A program made the position numbers and the translations under genes. Positions 6,108-7,728 of a DNA stretch of 7,728 nt are shown here, piece after piece; within the stretch, counting starts at the first letter, position 1; every line of letters starts with the position of its first letter. The notes under the pieces were generated by a model. It saw nothing but the letters and a program-made list of their open reading frames with translations, did not search any database and was not told where the DNA came from. Source of the stretch: Methylovulum sp. (lineage in GTDB: Bacteria > Pseudomonadota > Gammaproteobacteria > Methylococcales > Methylomonadaceae); contig JAQTNZ010000103.1 of assembly GCA_028713595.1 (NCBI GenBank), forward strand, positions 1 to 7,728, given 5' to 3'.

Positions 6108-6521
6108 TAGTCAGCCCACTATATCCCAATAGCCTGCAACTTTTTATCAGAAAGCACACTCTGTAAATTATCCGCCCATCACCCCTTTGCTTGACCTGAG
6201 GGCAAGCCAGCACCATGAACAAAAACTGCTTAAAAATAAAGCAGATGATAAACCCACGAAAAACCACCCAAACAAAAATTAAAAAAGGTATAAATATTGC
6301 TTAGAAGGATCACAGCATGTAAGTTTAAAACATTGCCGTGACGTGTGACGGATGATGACAGGGTTGATCGGACGGGCTAATGTCTTAACCCTATTTTCAT
6401 AAAAAGTTTGAAGTGGGCGACAGCCTTTTTCACACTCATTTAAAATTTTCATTTTAGACTTCTCAGGCGTAAGATTAACACCCGGTTTGATTCACTTTTT
6501 TCAATATTACAGAGAACAACT

Positions 6522-7728
6522 ATGGCTACTAATTACAAATTCTCCACAATAACCGCCTCTACCCCCATCGCGTATCTTCCCACCGATACATTTACCTTTG
6601 ATGTTGATTCGGTAAGTGCGGCCAGTTTGGTATTCGGTGGTGGCGGTGCAAGTGCCATCACCATTACTGTTGGCTCAATCGTCATCACCTTCAATGGCCT
6701 GACCGACTTTAATGCCGTACTGAAGAGTTACTTTAGCTTTGCTGATGGTAGCCAATTGGTGTTTGGTGACGGCTTGGCCGGTACCGGCCATCTTAGCGAT
6801 GACACCGCAGCCGATACCTTATTCAGCACTGATGGTAGCGACTATTTGGACGGCCTGGGCGGTGGCGACACCGTTTCTTATGCCAATGCCACTGCTGCCG
6901 TAACCGTCAATTTAACTTCACAAGGCGCAGCCCAAAACACCATCGGCGCAGGTTCTGACAAATTGCTCAACTTCGCCAACCTGACTGGCTCCAGCTTTAA
7001 CGACACCCTGACCGGCGATGCCAACATCAACACCATTGATGGCGGCTTAGGCATAGACACTATGGACGGCAAGAACGGGGCCGACACTTATAAGGCGACG
7101 GCAGGTGATGTAGTCAATGACACTGGCACGGACAATGTCACTGACACCGTCATTGCCAACTCGGATTACGCGTTGGCGACAGGTTATGTTGCGTTAACAC
7201 ATAAAGGTGTCGAAAACCTGACCTTGCTGGCAGGTTCCACCGCCATTTCTGGCACAGGTAACGAAGGCGACAACACCGTTACCGGCAACATCAACAATAA
7301 CGTGCTGGACGGCGGCAGCGCCGGTACTGACACACTGGTGGGCGGTGCTGGCAATGACACCTATATCGTCAGCCATAGCGGCGTTTCCATTACAGAACTG
7401 ACGGCCGCTGGCACCGACCAAGTCATCAGCAGCGTTGATTATGACTTAACGGCCTTTACCTTTGTCGAAAACCTGCGTTTGGTAGGTTCTGCAAGTGCCG
7501 GCACAGGCAACGCCGGTGTCAACACCCTAATCGGCAACAGCCAAGCCAATACCCTTGATGGTGCTGCGGGCGCGGACATTATTACCGATCTTTTGGGTGG
7601 TGCTGACACCCTGATTGGCGGCTTAGGTGCCGACACCTTAAAAGCCGGAGCCGGTGATGACACACTCTATGCCGGCACTACCAGCGGTGCCGGATTCACA
7701 TCGACTGACAGCGGCCTAGACAATTTAT
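6522..7728 (+). CDS. RTX (hemolysin-type calcium-binding repeat) protein, partial at 3' end
   Basis: An uninterrupted frame runs from ATG 6522 to the window edge (402 complete codons, no stop), so the C-terminus is missing. AGAGA (6511-6515) sits six bases before the start. There is no Sec signal peptide; such proteins carry a C-terminal signal for type I (ABC) secretion, which here would lie outside the window. Residues 1-80 form a Thr/Ser/Val-rich, beta-like N-terminal domain (FTFDVDSVSAASLVF). Degenerate GGxGxD nonapeptides follow: DGLGGGDTVSYANA (110-123), GGLGIDTMDGKNGADTY (174-190), GGAGNDTYIV (274-283) and a final cluster from 359 (GGADTLIGGLGADTLKAGAGDDTLYAG). A module opening VENLxL recurs at 230 and 315, an 85-residue period. 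Composition is Asp/Gly/Thr/Ala-rich with hardly any Cys, typical of secreted RTX adhesins, S-layer-like proteins or enzymes. Which of these it is cannot be told. It is divergent from sua5. Confidence 0.9.
   Translation, partial: MATNYKFSTITASTPIAYLPTDTFTFDVDSVSAASLVFGGGGASAITITVGSIVITFNGLTDFNAVLKSYFSFADGSQLVFGDGLAGTGHLSDDTAADTLFSTDGSDYLDGLGGGDTVSYANATAAVTVNLTSQGAAQNTIGAGSDKLLNFANLTGSSFNDTLTGDANINTIDGGLGIDTMDGKNGADTYKATAGDVVNDTGTDNVTDTVIANSDYALATGYVALTHKGVENLTLLAGSTAISGTGNEGDNTVTGNINNNVLDGGSAGTDTLVGGAGNDTYIVSHSGVSITELTAAGTDQVISSVDYDLTAFTFVENLRLVGSASAGTGNAGVNTLIGNSQANTLDGAAGADIITDLLGGADTLIGGLGADTLKAGAGDDTLYAGTTSGAGFTSTDSGLDNL
7209..7728 (+). repeat. Tandem 85-residue VENL module inside the RTX gene
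   Basis: GTCGAAAACCTG occurs identically at 7209 and 7464, 255 bases (85 codons) apart in frame. The first unit runs VENLTLLAGS..., TGN.NNNVLDGG, GGAGNDTYIV, then SSVDYDL before the next VENLRLVGSA. The second unit follows the same order (TLIGNSQANTLDG, GGADTLIGG) and is cut by the window end. Similarity is mainly at the protein level, so the copies are old or under selection for the calcium-binding roll. Confidence 0.7.

Larger units (their letters stand above)
5946..6521. other. Long divergent intergenic region without a gene
   Basis: Apart from the palindromes listed separately, I see no gene here. Short open frames lack ribosome binding sites and family resemblance. Small inverted repeats include GGCAG-AAA-CTGCC near 5963, GCTTG...CAAGC near 6190 and AGGGTT (6360-6365) with AACCCT (6387-6392). 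The last is followed by a T-containing stretch. The region must contain the promoter of the RTX gene, but no close match to -35/-10 consensus is evident in the last 150 bases. One candidate is GTGACA (6098-6103), 16 bases, TATATC (6120-6125), which would give a leader of about 390 bases. Confidence 0.5.

Noticed and set aside
6215..6304. 29-codon plus-strand frame starting ATG 6215
   Set aside because: No ribosome binding site, Lys/Ile/Asn-rich as expected from AT-rich noncoding DNA, and no known family.
6318..6480. Possible riboswitch in the RTX leader
   Set aside because: There are scattered short inverted repeats, but no match to a conserved riboswitch core I know, including the c-di-GMP class.
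6878..7663. Three minus-strand open frames of 69-75 codons
   Set aside because: All lie opposite the RTX gene, and repetitive GC-rich repeat coding creates such antisense frames. None shows a motif.

Overview
The window looks like chromosomal DNA of a Gram-negative bacterium, most probably a gammaproteobacterium. A methanotroph-like (Methylococcales) background is my guess from the overall style of the genes and is not proven. Protein-coding stretches are moderately GC-rich. The left edge (1-328) and the gap before the last gene (5876-6521) are AT-rich and hold no recognisable gene.

Layout: four intact genes lie head to tail on the minus strand. In transcription order they are a Sua5-type L-threonylcarbamoyladenylate synthase (5875 to 4886), a membrane-anchored right-handed beta-helix protein of unknown function (4770 to 3568), the DEAD-box rRNA helicase DbpA (3472 to 2084) and a periplasmic DegQ/MucD-type serine protease (1951 to 548). 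A strong hairpin terminator (502-538) closes the series. Just beyond it, a 50-codon remnant (481 to 329) encodes the N-terminus of an ACC deaminase/D-cysteine desulfhydrase-like PLP enzyme. It stops exactly where the PLP-binding lysine is expected. Past the break lie about 330 bases of AT-rich DNA with diverged short repeats.

On the right, divergent from the sua5 gene, a plus-strand gene starts at 6522 and runs off the window end. It encodes a large RTX (hemolysin-type, calcium-binding repeat) protein, probably exported by type I secretion. The 646-base divergent gap carries two palindromes that share the half-site GACAAAA/TTTTGTC. One overlaps the -35 box of a good sigma70-like promoter for sua5.

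The genes do not form an obvious pathway: tRNA modification (Sua5) and 50S assembly (DbpA) are translation housekeeping, DegQ is envelope quality control, and the beta-helix and RTX proteins are envelope or secreted proteins. Gaps of about 95-130 bases between the minus-strand genes argue against a tight operon. I saw no tRNA, rRNA, CRISPR array or complete insertion sequence. I did not find a convincing new multi-gene system. The best leads are the shared palindromes, the truncated PLP enzyme with its repeat-bearing flank, and the uncharacterised beta-helix protein.
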